A stretch of DNA of 64,000 nt from Bacteroidales bacterium (GTDB taxonomy: Bacteria > Bacteroidota > Bacteroidia > Bacteroidales > Muribaculaceae). The stretch spans positions 1-64,000 of the forward strand of contig JAAVFQ010000016.1 in NCBI GenBank assembly GCA_014800685.1. Direction: 5' to 3'. A model generated the notes under the pieces. That model saw nothing but the letters and a program-made list of their open reading frames with translations. It had not been told where the DNA came from and searched no databases. Both the position numbers and the translations under genes were made by a program. Below are positions 1-8,779 of this stretch, one piece after another (the first letter of the stretch is position 1; each line of letters opens with the position of its first letter).

Positions 1-305
1 GCTTCTCTTTCAATGACTATATGTTCTATGTCGGCTTGTCGGTAGCTTACCTTGCGGCCGATTTTCACGGGGATGAGATAGCCCTTGCGTTCCCAGTTCC
101 AGAGGGTAGTGTGGCATACGTTGAATTTTTCAAGCACCTCTTTCTTCGTCAGAAGCGCTTCATGGGATGCGCTGACCATTACGGGTAACAGCTGCTCCTT
201 TGCTTTTTCAATAAGAAGATGAGCGAATTCCTTGAGATCTTCGCTTTTGAGGGTGAGAGTGAGTCCGGTGACCCCACTCTCGATAAGGGATAAAATGCTT
301 TCCAT
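1..305 (-). CDS. Helix-turn-helix (excisionase/MerR-like) DNA-binding protein, C-terminus cut by window edge
   Basis: This frame is open from an ATG at 305 to the window edge, about 101 residues, and is missing from the ORF track because it has no stop here. The N-terminal 45 residues look helical. The stretch LTKKEVLEKFNVCHTTLWNW, followed by KGYLIPVKIGRKVSY, is the layout of the HTH_17/excisionase family common on Bacteroides mobile islands, where such proteins bind DNA as regulators or recombination directionality factors. The overlapping listed ORFs 179-571 and 208-546 have shadow-like composition and were not used. The position beyond an A+T-rich orphan gene and a tRNA 3' end fits an integrated island. 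The exact role is not known. Confidence 0.75.
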   Translation of the reverse strand, partial: MESILSLIESGVTGLTLTLKSEDLKEFAHLLIEKAKEQLLPVMVSASHEALLTKKEVLEKFNVCHTTLWNWERKGYLIPVKIGRKVSYRQADIEHIVIERE

Positions 306-1235
306 TTTTGGGGGGAATTCCGCCGGGGTGAACAATTAGGAGAAACCGTTGGTGGCGGAGTTTGGTCATCGGATCTCCTTGCGCCCGAAGGTCGCTTGTC
401 GGTATCATTTTCCGAAAAGGCATGGCATTGGCCGTACCGATAACCGTGGTTGTCGGATAGAATATGGCTCTTCGGAAAATAAAGTGGAAGGGTGGGAACA
501 TTTCCCATAGGGTTACCGGTGGCTCTATGGCTTTCCACGGCCTCAAGCATTGGTGCGGAACCGAAATTCACCGTTGCATCGACCTCCGGGACTTCCGCGG
601 TGAGTCCGGTTTGACGGTCGGTTAAGGGTGGCGACTATATCTGTTGCATTTGTTTCTACAGTCGAGCGCCCTCTAAAAAGAAAAGCTGACGACTGACAAC
701 CGATTGTGTTACTTTTCTTCTCAGGGCTTTTCATCTTTACGGAGAATTAATCTCATCGCTCTGATTTTATAACAGCCCGTATTCATGTAAAGTTTTGGAT
801 GTCTGACGATTGCCGAATAATGTCCGATAAATGTCCGTCATTAACGAACAGGTCTCAAAATTAATCATTGACAGACGGCAATATCATCAATCTATTATTG
901 CAACATAAAAAATTAAATATAAGTTTACAGGATTTCAGTGCGTTCCCCAAGACTCCATATAGATTCCTCAACATTCCCCAAGAAATTTTCTCTCAGTGAA
1001 CATTTCGGAATATCGGAATAGGGGTTTCACGTCAAAACTCATGCTTGTCACGAGTTTCGATGCAAAGTTATATCACACGTATCCTATTCTCCAAACGTTT
1101 ACCCCCAAGATAGAGCATTTGATTGTGCACATATAGCTTCTGATTGTAATGATAGACCAATTCAGACGGCCGCAAATAAGAAATCCCGACTCTCAACGCT
1201 CTTGCGTCAAGAATCGGGATTTTCTATTATGCACA
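306..1235. other. Gene-poor stretch of 930 bp
   Basis: I find no convincing protein gene here. Listed ORFs on the minus strand (543-734 and the upstream parts of 179-571 and 208-546) have low-complexity composition and no recognisable domain. The minus strand carries two promoter-like signals (around 856-863 and 1063-1095) pointing at the partial helix-turn-helix gene, so part of this may be a long 5' leader or an unrecognised RNA. Confidence 0.5.
1063..1095 (-). promoter_or_regulatory. Bacteroidetes-type promoter
   Basis: On the minus strand a TTTG box is followed after 21 bases by TAACTTTG, matching the Bacteroidetes -33/-7 consensus. It points left into the gene-poor stretch and the helix-turn-helix gene at 305. 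A transcript start would lie near 1056. Confidence 0.6.
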
Positions 1236-2438
1236 CTATACTTCTTTGAATTGGTTGATCTTTTGGAGGGCTTCTTGTATTGATTCAAGCAGTCGCTTTT
1301 TTCCAAACAGTTCATACCGAACTTTGTCTCGTTCTTTTAATAAGTCTGGGATTTGTTTAATCGCATCTCTAATCTCAGTTTTAGAGAAAGGTTTATTAAG
1401 TCTCTGATGGAGGAGTAATAAGTATCTTAACATCTCGATCTTTTTCGAGCTTAAATGCCAATTGTCTTTATAATAATGTCTCTTATGCAACCTGTCATAA
1501 ATGGAGAGTACCGGCTGGTTCGACAACTGAGCTATATGCTGTTCGAGATTCGTAATGTATTCTTTTAACCCCTTTTCTTTCTCAATGGCATGTATAGAAT
1601 ATCTGTCAAGTATGTCATGTAGAGTGCTAATGTATTCTTGAGGATTGATCTGATGGGGTAAGTTCTTTATATTGTCAACAAACTCTACAGCCCCTCCAAT
1701 CTTTCCTGCCTTTATCTCTTCTAACTCATCTCCTGAAACACATTCACTGGGGCCATTAGGCCTATGGAAATAATATGAAGATTGAGTGAGTAGTCTATTA
1801 AGACCATCCATCATCTGATTCAGATGGCTTCTCACCCATCTGAATACTTCGTTTTCCTGATTATCACATACTGCATTGTAGAATACGAGGGTGTCAGTCA
1901 TCAACTTTCTCCATTCAGAATATTCAAGACGATAGTTATAGGTATAATGAATTAGTTGCGAAAAATTGGCAAAGCGATATTTGATATAATCGCTGTATGG
2001 TGTAAGTTGAATGCCCTTATAAAAGAAACGAGTAATTAGTTCACTGCAACTACCATAACCAAAGTTAGAGTACACTTCAAAAGAAATATCATCATTATAA
2101 TTCCATGTAAAAGTTTTCCAACCACCTCGTCGATGGGAGATGGCCACTATATCATTTTCAGCCAAAACTCGATCTGACGATTGCTGAAAGGCCAACGCAA
2201 TACGTCTTAAAGAGCGAGTCATATTAAATGAGTAACGACTGCCAGGGGTGTTTAGTGATTCGTATGACAGGTCCGAAGCATATTGATCGCCAAGAGATGT
2301 AGAGTAATTAAAATGTTGCCTTAAATCATAATCAGATGGTTCACATTCTAACATAAGAGGGAATGTTACCAACTCCAGCTTTCCATTAGAGTTTCTTTTT
2401 ATTGCATAAATTATATCACCGGAGACAAATATACTCAT
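1236..2438 (-). CDS. Unknown 400-aa protein of the A+T-rich island
   Basis: I do not recognise this protein. It is long, lacks a signal peptide or obvious membrane segment, is rich in aromatic residues and Asn, and its C-terminal third is helical and charged (possible coiled coil around ALQKINQFKEV). Base composition is clearly more A+T-rich than the core genes and codons often end in A or T, so recent transfer is likely. It is a single gene between the gene-poor stretch and the tRNA-Phe terminator. A defence or mobile-element function would be a guess. The ATG at 2438 is the first in frame. Confidence 0.7.
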   Translation of the reverse strand: MSIFVSGDIIYAIKRNSNGKLELVTFPLMLECEPSDYDLRQHFNYSTSLGDQYASDLSYESLNTPGSRYSFNMTRSLRRIALAFQQSSDRVLAENDIVAISHRRGGWKTFTWNYNDDISFEVYSNFGYGSCSELITRFFYKGIQLTPYSDYIKYRFANFSQLIHYTYNYRLEYSEWRKLMTDTLVFYNAVCDNQENEVFRWVRSHLNQMMDGLNRLLTQSSYYFHRPNGPSECVSGDELEEIKAGKIGGAVEFVDNIKNLPHQINPQEYISTLHDILDRYSIHAIEKEKGLKEYITNLEQHIAQLSNQPVLSIYDRLHKRHYYKDNWHLSSKKIEMLRYLLLLHQRLNKPFSKTEIRDAIKQIPDLLKERDKVRYELFGKKRLLESIQEALQKINQFKEV

Positions 2439-2570
2439 CTGTGAAGTTGCTAATAAATGTTAAAGAATTCAGTTTCGATTTATTCAGGTCGGTTGAGTGC
2501 CGTTCAGTTGGGTTTAGAGGGTGGTGTTATAGGTAACTTTATAGGGAACTCGCTCGATTTGGGTTGAATG

Positions 2571-2613
2571 AAAAATCGCTAACAATCCGTAAATTAGATT
2601 ATTAGCGATTTTT
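2571..2613 (-). terminator. Hairpin terminator downstream of tRNA-Phe
   Basis: A 12-bp inverted repeat AAAAATCGCTAA / TTAGCGATTTTT encloses 19 bases. The A/T runs on both sides make it plausible in either direction. It lies just after the 3' end of tRNA-Phe and faces the island gene. Confidence 0.8.
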
Positions 2614-2617
2614 ACTG

Positions 2618-2690
2618 TGGTGCCACCAGGAATCGAACCGGGGACACAAGGATTTTCAGTCCTTTGCTCTACCAACTGAGCTATGGCACC
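2618..2690 (-). tRNA. tRNA-Phe (GAA)
   Basis: The 73-nt minus-strand sequence folds as a cloverleaf: acceptor GGTGCCA/TGGCACC with discriminator A, anticodon loop CTGAAAA with anticodon GAA, and T arm GGTTCGATTCC. CCA is not encoded. Its 3' end faces the A+T-rich island, the orientation used by tyrosine-recombinase islands that integrate into tRNA genes. No duplicated 3' fragment is visible inside the window. Confidence 0.97.
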
Positions 2691-2714
2691 TTGCTTTGGT
2701 TGCGTTTGCGAGTG

Positions 2715-2746
2715 CAAAGTTAATGCTTTTTTGAGCCGTACGCAAG
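2715..2746 (-). promoter_or_regulatory. Promoter of tRNA-Phe
   Basis: TAACTTTG on the minus strand, with CTTG (one mismatch to TTTG) 20 bases upstream, lies about 25 bases before the tRNA 5' end. Confidence 0.65.
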
Positions 2747-2873
2747 TTTTTTGGCATCTTTTTTTGTACTTTTTTTCTATTTTATTGTGTTCCAGACTTT
2801 TGTATCTTTTGTTTTTTGGGTAAACCGGTGGCAATAGTTCTTTGTTGATTTGATATAGGGGATGATTAGCGGG

Positions 2874-3210
2874 GTGTAGATAAGTTGTATATAAGTGCGG
2901 TTTTCTTTGTAGATAGGTTGTATAAATGCTGTGTATTCAAGTGCCGGGGAGTGTAGATTATTTTTTAGCGAATTAGTTATTGATATGCGGGTCGAGGTTA
3001 TTGTTGGTGTTTTCTACATTTTTTAGACTTACTTTCCGCAGGTTTTTATTAACTTTGCAGTCCGATAGGAGCATTGTGTAGATAATCTATGGATATGACT
3101 GGCTATCAGAGGGTATTTTTTTCTTTCGATTGTAGAGAATCTCTGTAAGTGGTGATTGGTGATTGCTGTTTTATGTGCCGTTACGTGTTTTATCTACTGT
3201 TTTCTACATC
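2874..3210 (+). promoter_or_regulatory. nadA leader with repeated TGTAGATA-type motifs
   Basis: This is most of the 580-bp gap before nadA. It contains a near-exact 17-base repeat (TGTAGATARGTTGTATA, at about 2875 and 2908), further TGTAGAT copies near 2952 and 3077, an 11-bp palindrome TAGATAATCTA at 3079-3089, a related TAGAGAATCTCT near 3132, and inverted TCTACA copies near 3013 and in 3190-3208. A -7 box TAACTTTG sits at 3050-3057. The cluster on an NAD biosynthesis gene suggests operators of an NAD-responsive regulator such as NrtR. That link is inference. Confidence 0.45.
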
Positions 3211-3272
3211 CTTTATTGCTCTTATTATTTTTTATTAAATTATTTAAATTTTAAATTTATATAATAAGGATT

Positions 3273-4220
3273 ATGGAAGTGGGCCGTAAAGATGATTTGG
3301 CTGCTTTGCGCGATGAGATACTCGCATTGAAGCGTGAGAGGAATGCTCTGATTATGGCGCATTATTATCAGCGTGATGAGATTCAGGAGATAGCGGATTA
3401 TATAGGTGATTCGCTGGCTTTGGCTCGCAAGGCTGCTGAGACGGATGCTGATGTGATAGTGATGTGCGGTGTGCATTTCATGGGCGAGACTGCTAAGATT
3501 TTGTGTCCGGAGAAGCTGGTGCTTATTCCTGATGCGGAGGCGGGGTGTTCGCTGGCTGACAGTTGTGATGCGGACGAGTTTGCTGCTTTTGTGGCTGAGC
3601 ATCCTGATCATACTGTGATTTCTTATGTGAATACTTCTGCGGCTGTGAAGGCTGTGACTGACATTGTGGTCACTTCGGGCAATGCTCGTAAGGTGATAGA
3701 GTCTCTTCCGGCGGATGAGAAGATTATCTTTGGTCCTGACCGTAATCTGGGTGAATATATAAATGCTGTGACGGGGCGTGATATGCTTTTGTGGCCTGGT
3801 GCTTGTCATGTGCATGATCGTTTTTCGATGGAGCGTATTCTGGAGATGAAGCGTGAGCATCCTGAGGCTCGTGTGCTTGTTCATCCTGAGTGTCGTCGTT
3901 CTCTTCAGCTTATAGCTGACAAGGTTGGTTCTACTGCGGCTTTGCTGGCTTATGCTCGTGAGTCGGATGCTCGTGAGTTTATAGTGGTCACTGAGAGTGG
4001 CATTCTTTTCGAGATGCAGAAGGCTTGTCCTGAGAAGGTGTTTATGCCGGCACCTCCTGATGAGCCCGGGTGTCAGTGCAATCATTGTGAGTATATGAAG
4101 ATGAATACTCTGGAGAAGGTGCGTGATGCTCTTCGTGACGGCAAGCCGAGTGTTGAGGTGGATGGTGAGATAGCGAAGAGGGCTTTGCGTCCTATCCGCC
4201 GTATGCTTGAGCTTTCTTAA
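3273..4220 (+). CDS. nadA: Quinolinate synthase NadA
   Basis: NadA condenses iminoaspartate with dihydroxyacetone phosphate to form quinolinate, the second step of de novo NAD synthesis, using a [4Fe-4S] cluster in the cytoplasm. The 315-aa length is normal for the short type. Cysteines are at the family positions: MCGVHFM (Cys65), HPEC (Cys207) and GCQCNHC (residues 267-272). The substrate motifs MAHYYQ and ISYVNTSA are also present. The start at 3273 follows an A+T-rich leader. The partner nadB lies 3 kb downstream, separated by three unrelated genes. Codons end mostly in T or G (GCT, CGT, CTT), unlike most of the window. Confidence 0.97.
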   Translation: MEVGRKDDLAALRDEILALKRERNALIMAHYYQRDEIQEIADYIGDSLALARKAAETDADVIVMCGVHFMGETAKILCPEKLVLIPDAEAGCSLADSCDADEFAAFVAEHPDHTVISYVNTSAAVKAVTDIVVTSGNARKVIESLPADEKIIFGPDRNLGEYINAVTGRDMLLWPGACHVHDRFSMERILEMKREHPEARVLVHPECRRSLQLIADKVGSTAALLAYARESDAREFIVVTESGILFEMQKACPEKVFMPAPPDEPGCQCNHCEYMKMNTLEKVRDALRDGKPSVEVDGEIAKRALRPIRRMLELS

Positions 4221-4260
4221 CTGGGCTTTATAAGGCGCAATATTCAATCTACTCTTGGCG

Positions 4261-4806
4261 ATGAGGGAGAAGAAGAGTATTCTGGAGCTTACTACTACTA
4301 CTTGTGAGGATTATCGGCGTCGCAGGAAGCGGCCTCTTATATTATTATGTGATAATGTTAGGTCGCTGCATAATGTGGGTTCTTTTTTCCGCACTTGTGA
4401 TGCTTTTCTTGTGGAGGAGATAGTGCTTTGCGGTATTACGGGCACTCCTCCACATGGTGAGATTTCCAAGACTGCTCTTGGGGCTGAGCGGAGTGTGGCG
4501 TGGCGCTATGCGGAGGATGCTTTGTCTGAGGCTGAGCGTCTGCGTGGAGCGGGCTATGAGCTTCTGGTGCTTGAGCAGGCTCATGATAGCATATCTCTGG
4601 GGGATTTCCGTGTGAGACCGGATGGCCGCTATGTGCTTGTGGTGGGAAATGAGGTGGATGGAGTCTCTCAGGGGATTGTGGATATTGCTGATAGTGTTCT
4701 TGAGATAAGGCAGCATGGCATCAAGCATTCTCTGAATGTGAGTGTTAGTGCGGGGATAGCTTTGTGGAGCCTGTCGGAGCAGTTGAGTGCAGATGCTGAT
4801 ATTTGA
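4261..4806 (+). CDS. SpoU/TrmH-family RNA 2'-O-methyltransferase
   Basis: This is a SAM-dependent ribose methyltransferase of tRNA or rRNA with a knotted fold. The three SPOUT motifs are visible: NVGSFFRTCDAF near residue 40, LVVGNEVDGVS near 125 and LNVSVSAGIALW near 158. At about 181 residues it is the compact TrmH-like type without a substrate-binding N-terminal domain. The track starts at a TTG (4255). The ATG at 4261 is a more ordinary start. It lies about 40 bases after nadA and 15 bases before the next gene on the same strand, so cotranscription is likely. The target nucleotide cannot be told. Confidence 0.9.
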   Translation: MREKKSILELTTTTCEDYRRRRKRPLILLCDNVRSLHNVGSFFRTCDAFLVEEIVLCGITGTPPHGEISKTALGAERSVAWRYAEDALSEAERLRGAGYELLVLEQAHDSISLGDFRVRPDGRYVLVVGNEVDGVSQGIVDIADSVLEIRQHGIKHSLNVSVSAGIALWSLSEQLSADADI

Positions 4807-4821
4807 TGTTAGGAGAGTGAT

Positions 4822-5700
4822 ATGAAGAGGAGCGTTTTTCTGATGGCTATAATGGTGTGCATTGCATTTTTTGTGCGTGCTGATTATTATTCCGCCTACA
4901 TAGATAAATATGCTCCTATGGCTATCAAGCAGATGGAGGAGTATGGGATTCCGGCCTCCATTACTTTGGCTCAGGGACTTCTGGAGTCAGCAGCCGGTCG
5001 GAGCAGTCTGGCTACCGAGGGTAACAATCATTTCGGCATCAAGTGTCATTCCGACTGGCAGGGGGAGACAATGCTGCGTGATGATGATGCTCCGGATGAG
5101 TGTTTCCGTGTGTATAAGAATGCTTCGGAGAGTTTCCGGGATCATTCTCTTTTTCTGCGTAGGAAGCGCTATGCATCGCTTTTTGAGCTTGACGTGCTTG
5201 ACTATGCCGGATGGGCGCGTGGTCTGCGCAAATGTGGTTATGCTACCGACCCTAATTATGCCGATCGTCTTATAACTATTATAGAGCGTTATGCGCTTTA
5301 TACGTATGACAGTAATAAGGGTGGGAAGGCTCATGATATAGCGGAATATATAATCTCGACGCTTGCGGGCACTCATCCTGTGCGCAAGACGCGCGGGCTT
5401 CATTATGTGATTGCGGCTCCGGGTGATACTTATGGTAAGATAGCGAAGGAGTTTAATCTCAAGAAGTCTGATATATTGAGATATAACGATGTGAAGAGTG
5501 ATGGTGAGGTAAAGGCGTGGCAGGAGGTTTATCTTCAGGAGAAGCGTGAAGAGGCTCCTGAGGGGGTTAGCATTGTCACTATAGGGGCGGATGAGAGTCT
5601 TCATTCGGTAGCTCAGCGCTTTGGAGTAAAGATGGATTTAATCAAGAGGCTTAATCCGAATGTGAAAGATGAGCCGGGCACTCGTCTTCATCTTCGCTGA
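4822..5700 (+). CDS. Secreted glucosaminidase (GH73) with two LysM domains
   Basis: This is a peptidoglycan hydrolase expected in the periplasm or outer surface. A signal peptide (MKRSVFLMAIMVCIAFFVRA) is followed by a glucosaminidase domain at about residues 25-160, with ITLAQGLLESAAGRS containing the probable catalytic Glu, NHFGIKCH and the CGYATDPNYAD signature. Two LysM modules follow, near residues 195-240 (HYVIAAPGDTYGKIAKEF) and 248-292. Such proteins cut between GlcNAc and MurNAc during wall remodelling. It ends just before the first AAGTAAGT element. Nothing links it to the phage genes. Confidence 0.92.
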   Translation: MKRSVFLMAIMVCIAFFVRADYYSAYIDKYAPMAIKQMEEYGIPASITLAQGLLESAAGRSSLATEGNNHFGIKCHSDWQGETMLRDDDAPDECFRVYKNASESFRDHSLFLRRKRYASLFELDVLDYAGWARGLRKCGYATDPNYADRLITIIERYALYTYDSNKGGKAHDIAEYIISTLAGTHPVRKTRGLHYVIAAPGDTYGKIAKEFNLKKSDILRYNDVKSDGEVKAWQEVYLQEKREEAPEGVSIVTIGADESLHSVAQRFGVKMDLIKRLNPNVKDEPGTRLHLR

Positions 5701-5737
5701 GCATCGTCTTCGATAAAGTAATAAGGTTCTTATTTTC

Positions 5738-5859
5738 TTAAGTAAGTATTCAAAATTAAATGATATAAGTGAGATGAAAATTACTGTAGTATAAAAACTC
5801 GTCAAGTTGGGTTAATGTAACGTTTTTTATATGTACATTAATTTTTCTCACTTACTTAA
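5738..5859. repeat. AAGTAAGT-ended intergenic element, copy 1 (122 bp)
   Basis: The ends are a perfect 10-bp inverted repeat, TTAAGTAAGT and ACTTACTTAA. The left end continues as AAGTAAGTATTCAAAATTAA, matching the reverse complement of the right ends of copies 2 and 4. The right end shares about 26 bases with copy 3. It lies between the GH73 gene and ychF and has no reading frame. Confidence 0.8.
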
Positions 5860-5870
5860 TATATAGATTT

Positions 5871-6974
5871 ATGGCACTTAAATGTGGAATAGTAGGACTG
5901 CCCAATGTGGGCAAATCCACTCTTTTTAATTGTCTGTCGAATGCAAAAGCGCAGTCGGCAAACTTTCCTTTCTGTACTATAGAGCCCAATGTGGGAGTTA
6001 TCTCAGTGCCTGACGACAGGCTGACGCGGCTTGTAGAGATGTGCAATCCGAGGTCTACGGTTCCTGCGACGGTAGAGATAGTAGACATCGCCGGTCTGGT
6101 GAAGGGCGCCTCGAAGGGTGAGGGTCTGGGCAATAAGTTTTTGGCCAATATCCGGGAATGTGATGCCATTCTTCACGTAGTGCGTTGCTTTGATGATGAC
6201 AATGTGACTCATGTGGACACGACGGTAGATCCCGTGCGCGATATGGAAATCATTAATTATGAGCTTCAGCTTAAAGATCTCGAGACGGTAGAGAATCGTC
6301 TGGCCAAGACCCTGAAAGCAGCTCAGACCGGTGGCGACAAGACGGCGAAGATGCAGGCGTCAGTGCTTCAGCAGTATAAGGAGGCGCTGGAGGCCGGCAA
6401 GCCTGCGCGCTCTGTGGAGTTTGAGACTAAGGATGAGCAGAAATTCGCGCGCGAGCTTTTTCTGCTGACCAATAAGCCTGTGATGTATGTCTGCAATGTG
6501 GATGATGATGCGGCCGTTGATGGCAATCATCATGTAGATGCAGTCAGGAAAGCCATAGAGGGCACCGGAGCCAATCTCTTGATAGTGGCGGCCAAGGCAG
6601 AGAGTGAGATAGCCGAGCTTGACACGTATGAAGAGCGTCAGGAGTTTCTGGAGTCGATCGGGCTGCAGGAATCCGGCGTTGCTCGCCTGATACGGGCAGC
6701 CTATTCACTGCTTGATTTGCAAACTTACTTCACGGCGGGTCCCGATGAGGTAAGGGCCTGGACCTTCATCCGTGGCACTAAGGCGCCTCAGGCTGCCGGC
6801 ATCATCCACACCGACTTTGAGAAAGGATTTATCCGCGCCGAGGTCATCAAGTATGATGACTTTGTTACTCTGGGCTCTGAGACAGCAGTCAAGGAGGCAG
6901 GCAAGATGGCTGTGGAGGGAAAAGAATATGTGGTGCAGGATGGCGATATCATGCATTTCCGCTTCAACGTCTGA
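5871..6974 (+). CDS. ychF: Redox-regulated ATPase/GTPase YchF
   Basis: YchF is a universally conserved Obg-family P-loop NTPase that binds the ribosome and prefers ATP. The 367-aa protein has G1 GLPNVGKST at the N-terminus, G3 [20 protein letters not shown], the nonstandard G4 CNVDDD and a C-terminal TGS domain (ending [10 protein letters not shown]). Length and start are normal. It is a single gene followed by a strong terminator. Confidence 0.97.
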   Translation: MALKCGIVGLPNVGKSTLFNCLSNAKAQSANFPFCTIEPNVGVISVPDDRLTRLVEMCNPRSTVPATVEIVDIAGLVKGASKGEGLGNKFLANIRECDAILHVVRCFDDDNVTHVDTTVDPVRDMEIINYELQLKDLETVENRLAKTLKAAQTGGDKTAKMQASVLQQYKEALEAGKPARSVEFETKDEQKFARELFLLTNKPVMYVCNVDDDAAVDGNHHVDAVRKAIEGTGANLLIVAAKAESEIAELDTYEERQEFLESIGLQESGVARLIRAAYSLLDLQTYFTAGPDEVRAWTFIRGTKAPQAAGIIHTDFEKGFIRAEVIKYDDFVTLGSETAVKEAGKMAVEGKEYVVQDGDIMHFRFNV

Positions 6975-6996
6975 GGCTTCGTCCAGACAAAATGAT

Positions 6997-7039
6997 AAAA
7001 AGAGGGCGTACCGAAAAATAAAAGGTGCGTCCTCTTTTT
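6997..7039 (+). terminator. Intrinsic terminator after ychF
   Basis: A long stem (AAAAAGAGGGCGTACC / GGTGCGTCCTCTTTTT, one G-U type pair) is followed by a U-rich tail. Confidence 0.9.
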
Positions 7040-7159
7040 ATTTTTATTATTTTTATGAGTTGATGACTCACTTATATCGTGGATTTTTCGTAATTTTGCC
7101 GTATAATGCGCCCGTATGCCTGATAAAAGGCTGACCAGGCACAAAAACCGGTTTTTCGT

Positions 7160-8734
7160 ATGAAACATATATATGACTATCTGGTCATCGGCGGAGGTAT
7201 CGCCGGAATGAGTTTTGCGCTGAAAGTGGCTCGCACCGGGGCTTCTGTAGCGCTTATCTGCAAGACTACACTTGACGAGGCTAACACGTATTATGCTCAG
7301 GGAGGTGTGGCCAGCGTCACTAATCTGGAAGTGGATAATTTCGATAAGCACATCGAAGACACTATGATAGCCGGCGACTGGCTCAGCGACCGGGAGGCAG
7401 TGACTAAGGTAGTCACCGAAGCGCCGGCTCAGATTCAGGAGCTGCTCTCATGGGGAGTGAATTTCGATCGTAAAGAGGACGGCACTTTCGACCTTCACCG
7501 TGAGGGCGGTCACTCCGAATTTCGCATTCTGCATCATGCCGACAATACGGGTGCTGAGATTCAGAGGGGGCTTGTTGAAGCCATCCGTTCAAATCCAAAC
7601 ATCGAAGTGTTTGAGCATCATTTTGCCGTAGAAATCATCACTCAGCATCATCTCGGCCGCATAGTGACCCGACGCACGCCCGACATCACTTGCTATGGAG
7701 CTTACGTTTTGGATGAGAAGAGCGGGCGTGTGGAGACTTTTCTCTCCAAGATAACACTTATGGCTACCGGCGGCGTGGGGGCAGTCTACACTACTACCAC
7801 CAATCCTCTGATAGCAACAGGCGACGGCATAGCCATGGTGTATAGAGCCAAGGGCACGGTGAAGGATATGGAGTTCATACAGTTTCATCCCACGGCGCTC
7901 TATCATCCCGGCGACCGTCCGAGTTTTCTTATCACAGAAGCTATGAGAGGATATGGCGCCGTGCTGAGAAATCTTGACGGAGAGGAGTTTATGCAGAAGT
8001 ATGACCCTCGCCTCTCGCTGGCTCCGCGCGATATAGTGGCCCGCGCCATAGACTCTGAAATGAAGCTTCATGGCACTGATCATGTCTATCTCGACGTGAC
8101 CGCCAAAGACCCTGAAGAGACCAAAAAACACTTCCCGAATATATATGAGAAATGCCTTTCGCTGGGTATCGACATCACAAAAGATATGATACCGGTGGCG
8201 CCGGCTGCCCATTACCTATGCGGAGGCATAGCCGTCAATCTTAATGGCGAGTCGAGCATCAATCGTCTCTATGCCGTGGGCGAATGCAGTTGCACGGGTC
8301 TGCATGGAGGCAATCGTCTGGCCAGCAATTCTCTCATAGAGGCAGTGGTTTATGCCGATGCGGCAGCGCGCCATGCTTCTGAGGTAATTTCGGGCTATGA
8401 GATAAGAAATGATGTGCCCGAATGGAACGATGAGGGCACGGCACATCCCGAAGAAATGGTGCTTATCACTCAGAGCGTGAAAGAGGTGAATCAGATTATG
8501 GGATATTACGTGGGGATAGTAAGAAGCGATCTGCGCCTCACCCGTGCATGGAATCGTCTGGACATTCTCTATGAAGAGACGGAGAAGCTTTTTAAAGTTT
8601 CCAAGCCCAGCCGGGAGCTCTGCGAGCTGCGAAACATCATCAACGTGGGCTATCTCATCATGCGGATGGCTCTTGAGCGCAAGGAGAGCCGAGGACTGCA
8701 TTACACGGTAGATTATCCTCATCCGGAGAACTAA
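7160..8734 (+). CDS. nadB: L-aspartate oxidase NadB
   Basis: NadB oxidises L-aspartate to iminoaspartate with FAD, the first step of de novo NAD synthesis feeding NadA. Visible features are the dinucleotide-binding GGGIAGMSFA at residues 10-20, HREGGHS near 113, the second FAD contact ATGGVGAVY near 203, the active-site region MEFIQFHPTALYHPGDR near 236, and the C-terminal helical domain. The 524-aa length is typical. A -7-like box TAATTTTG lies at 7091-7098. A weak 7-bp hairpin CTCTAAT/ATTAGAG at 8739-8764 follows the gene. Confidence 0.97.
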   Translation: MKHIYDYLVIGGGIAGMSFALKVARTGASVALICKTTLDEANTYYAQGGVASVTNLEVDNFDKHIEDTMIAGDWLSDREAVTKVVTEAPAQIQELLSWGVNFDRKEDGTFDLHREGGHSEFRILHHADNTGAEIQRGLVEAIRSNPNIEVFEHHFAVEIITQHHLGRIVTRRTPDITCYGAYVLDEKSGRVETFLSKITLMATGGVGAVYTTTTNPLIATGDGIAMVYRAKGTVKDMEFIQFHPTALYHPGDRPSFLITEAMRGYGAVLRNLDGEEFMQKYDPRLSLAPRDIVARAIDSEMKLHGTDHVYLDVTAKDPEETKKHFPNIYEKCLSLGIDITKDMIPVAPAAHYLCGGIAVNLNGESSINRLYAVGECSCTGLHGGNRLASNSLIEAVVYADAAARHASEVISGYEIRNDVPEWNDEGTAHPEEMVLITQSVKEVNQIMGYYVGIVRSDLRLTRAWNRLDILYEETEKLFKVSKPSRELCELRNIINVGYLIMRMALERKESRGLHYTVDYPHPEN

Positions 8735-8779
8735 AGTGCTCTAATGCCGTTATCTACATTAGAGATTAATTCTTAGTAT

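Noticed and set aside
3240-4247. 335-aa minus-strand ORF opposite nadA
   Set aside because: It is an antisense shadow of nadA with abnormal His/Thr/Arg/Ser-rich composition.
4822-5700. GH73-LysM protein as the lysis enzyme of the particle system
   Set aside because: It lacks a CCTAATYCT box, is 15 kb from TerL in a different codon-usage block, and has the normal form of a host wall hydrolase.
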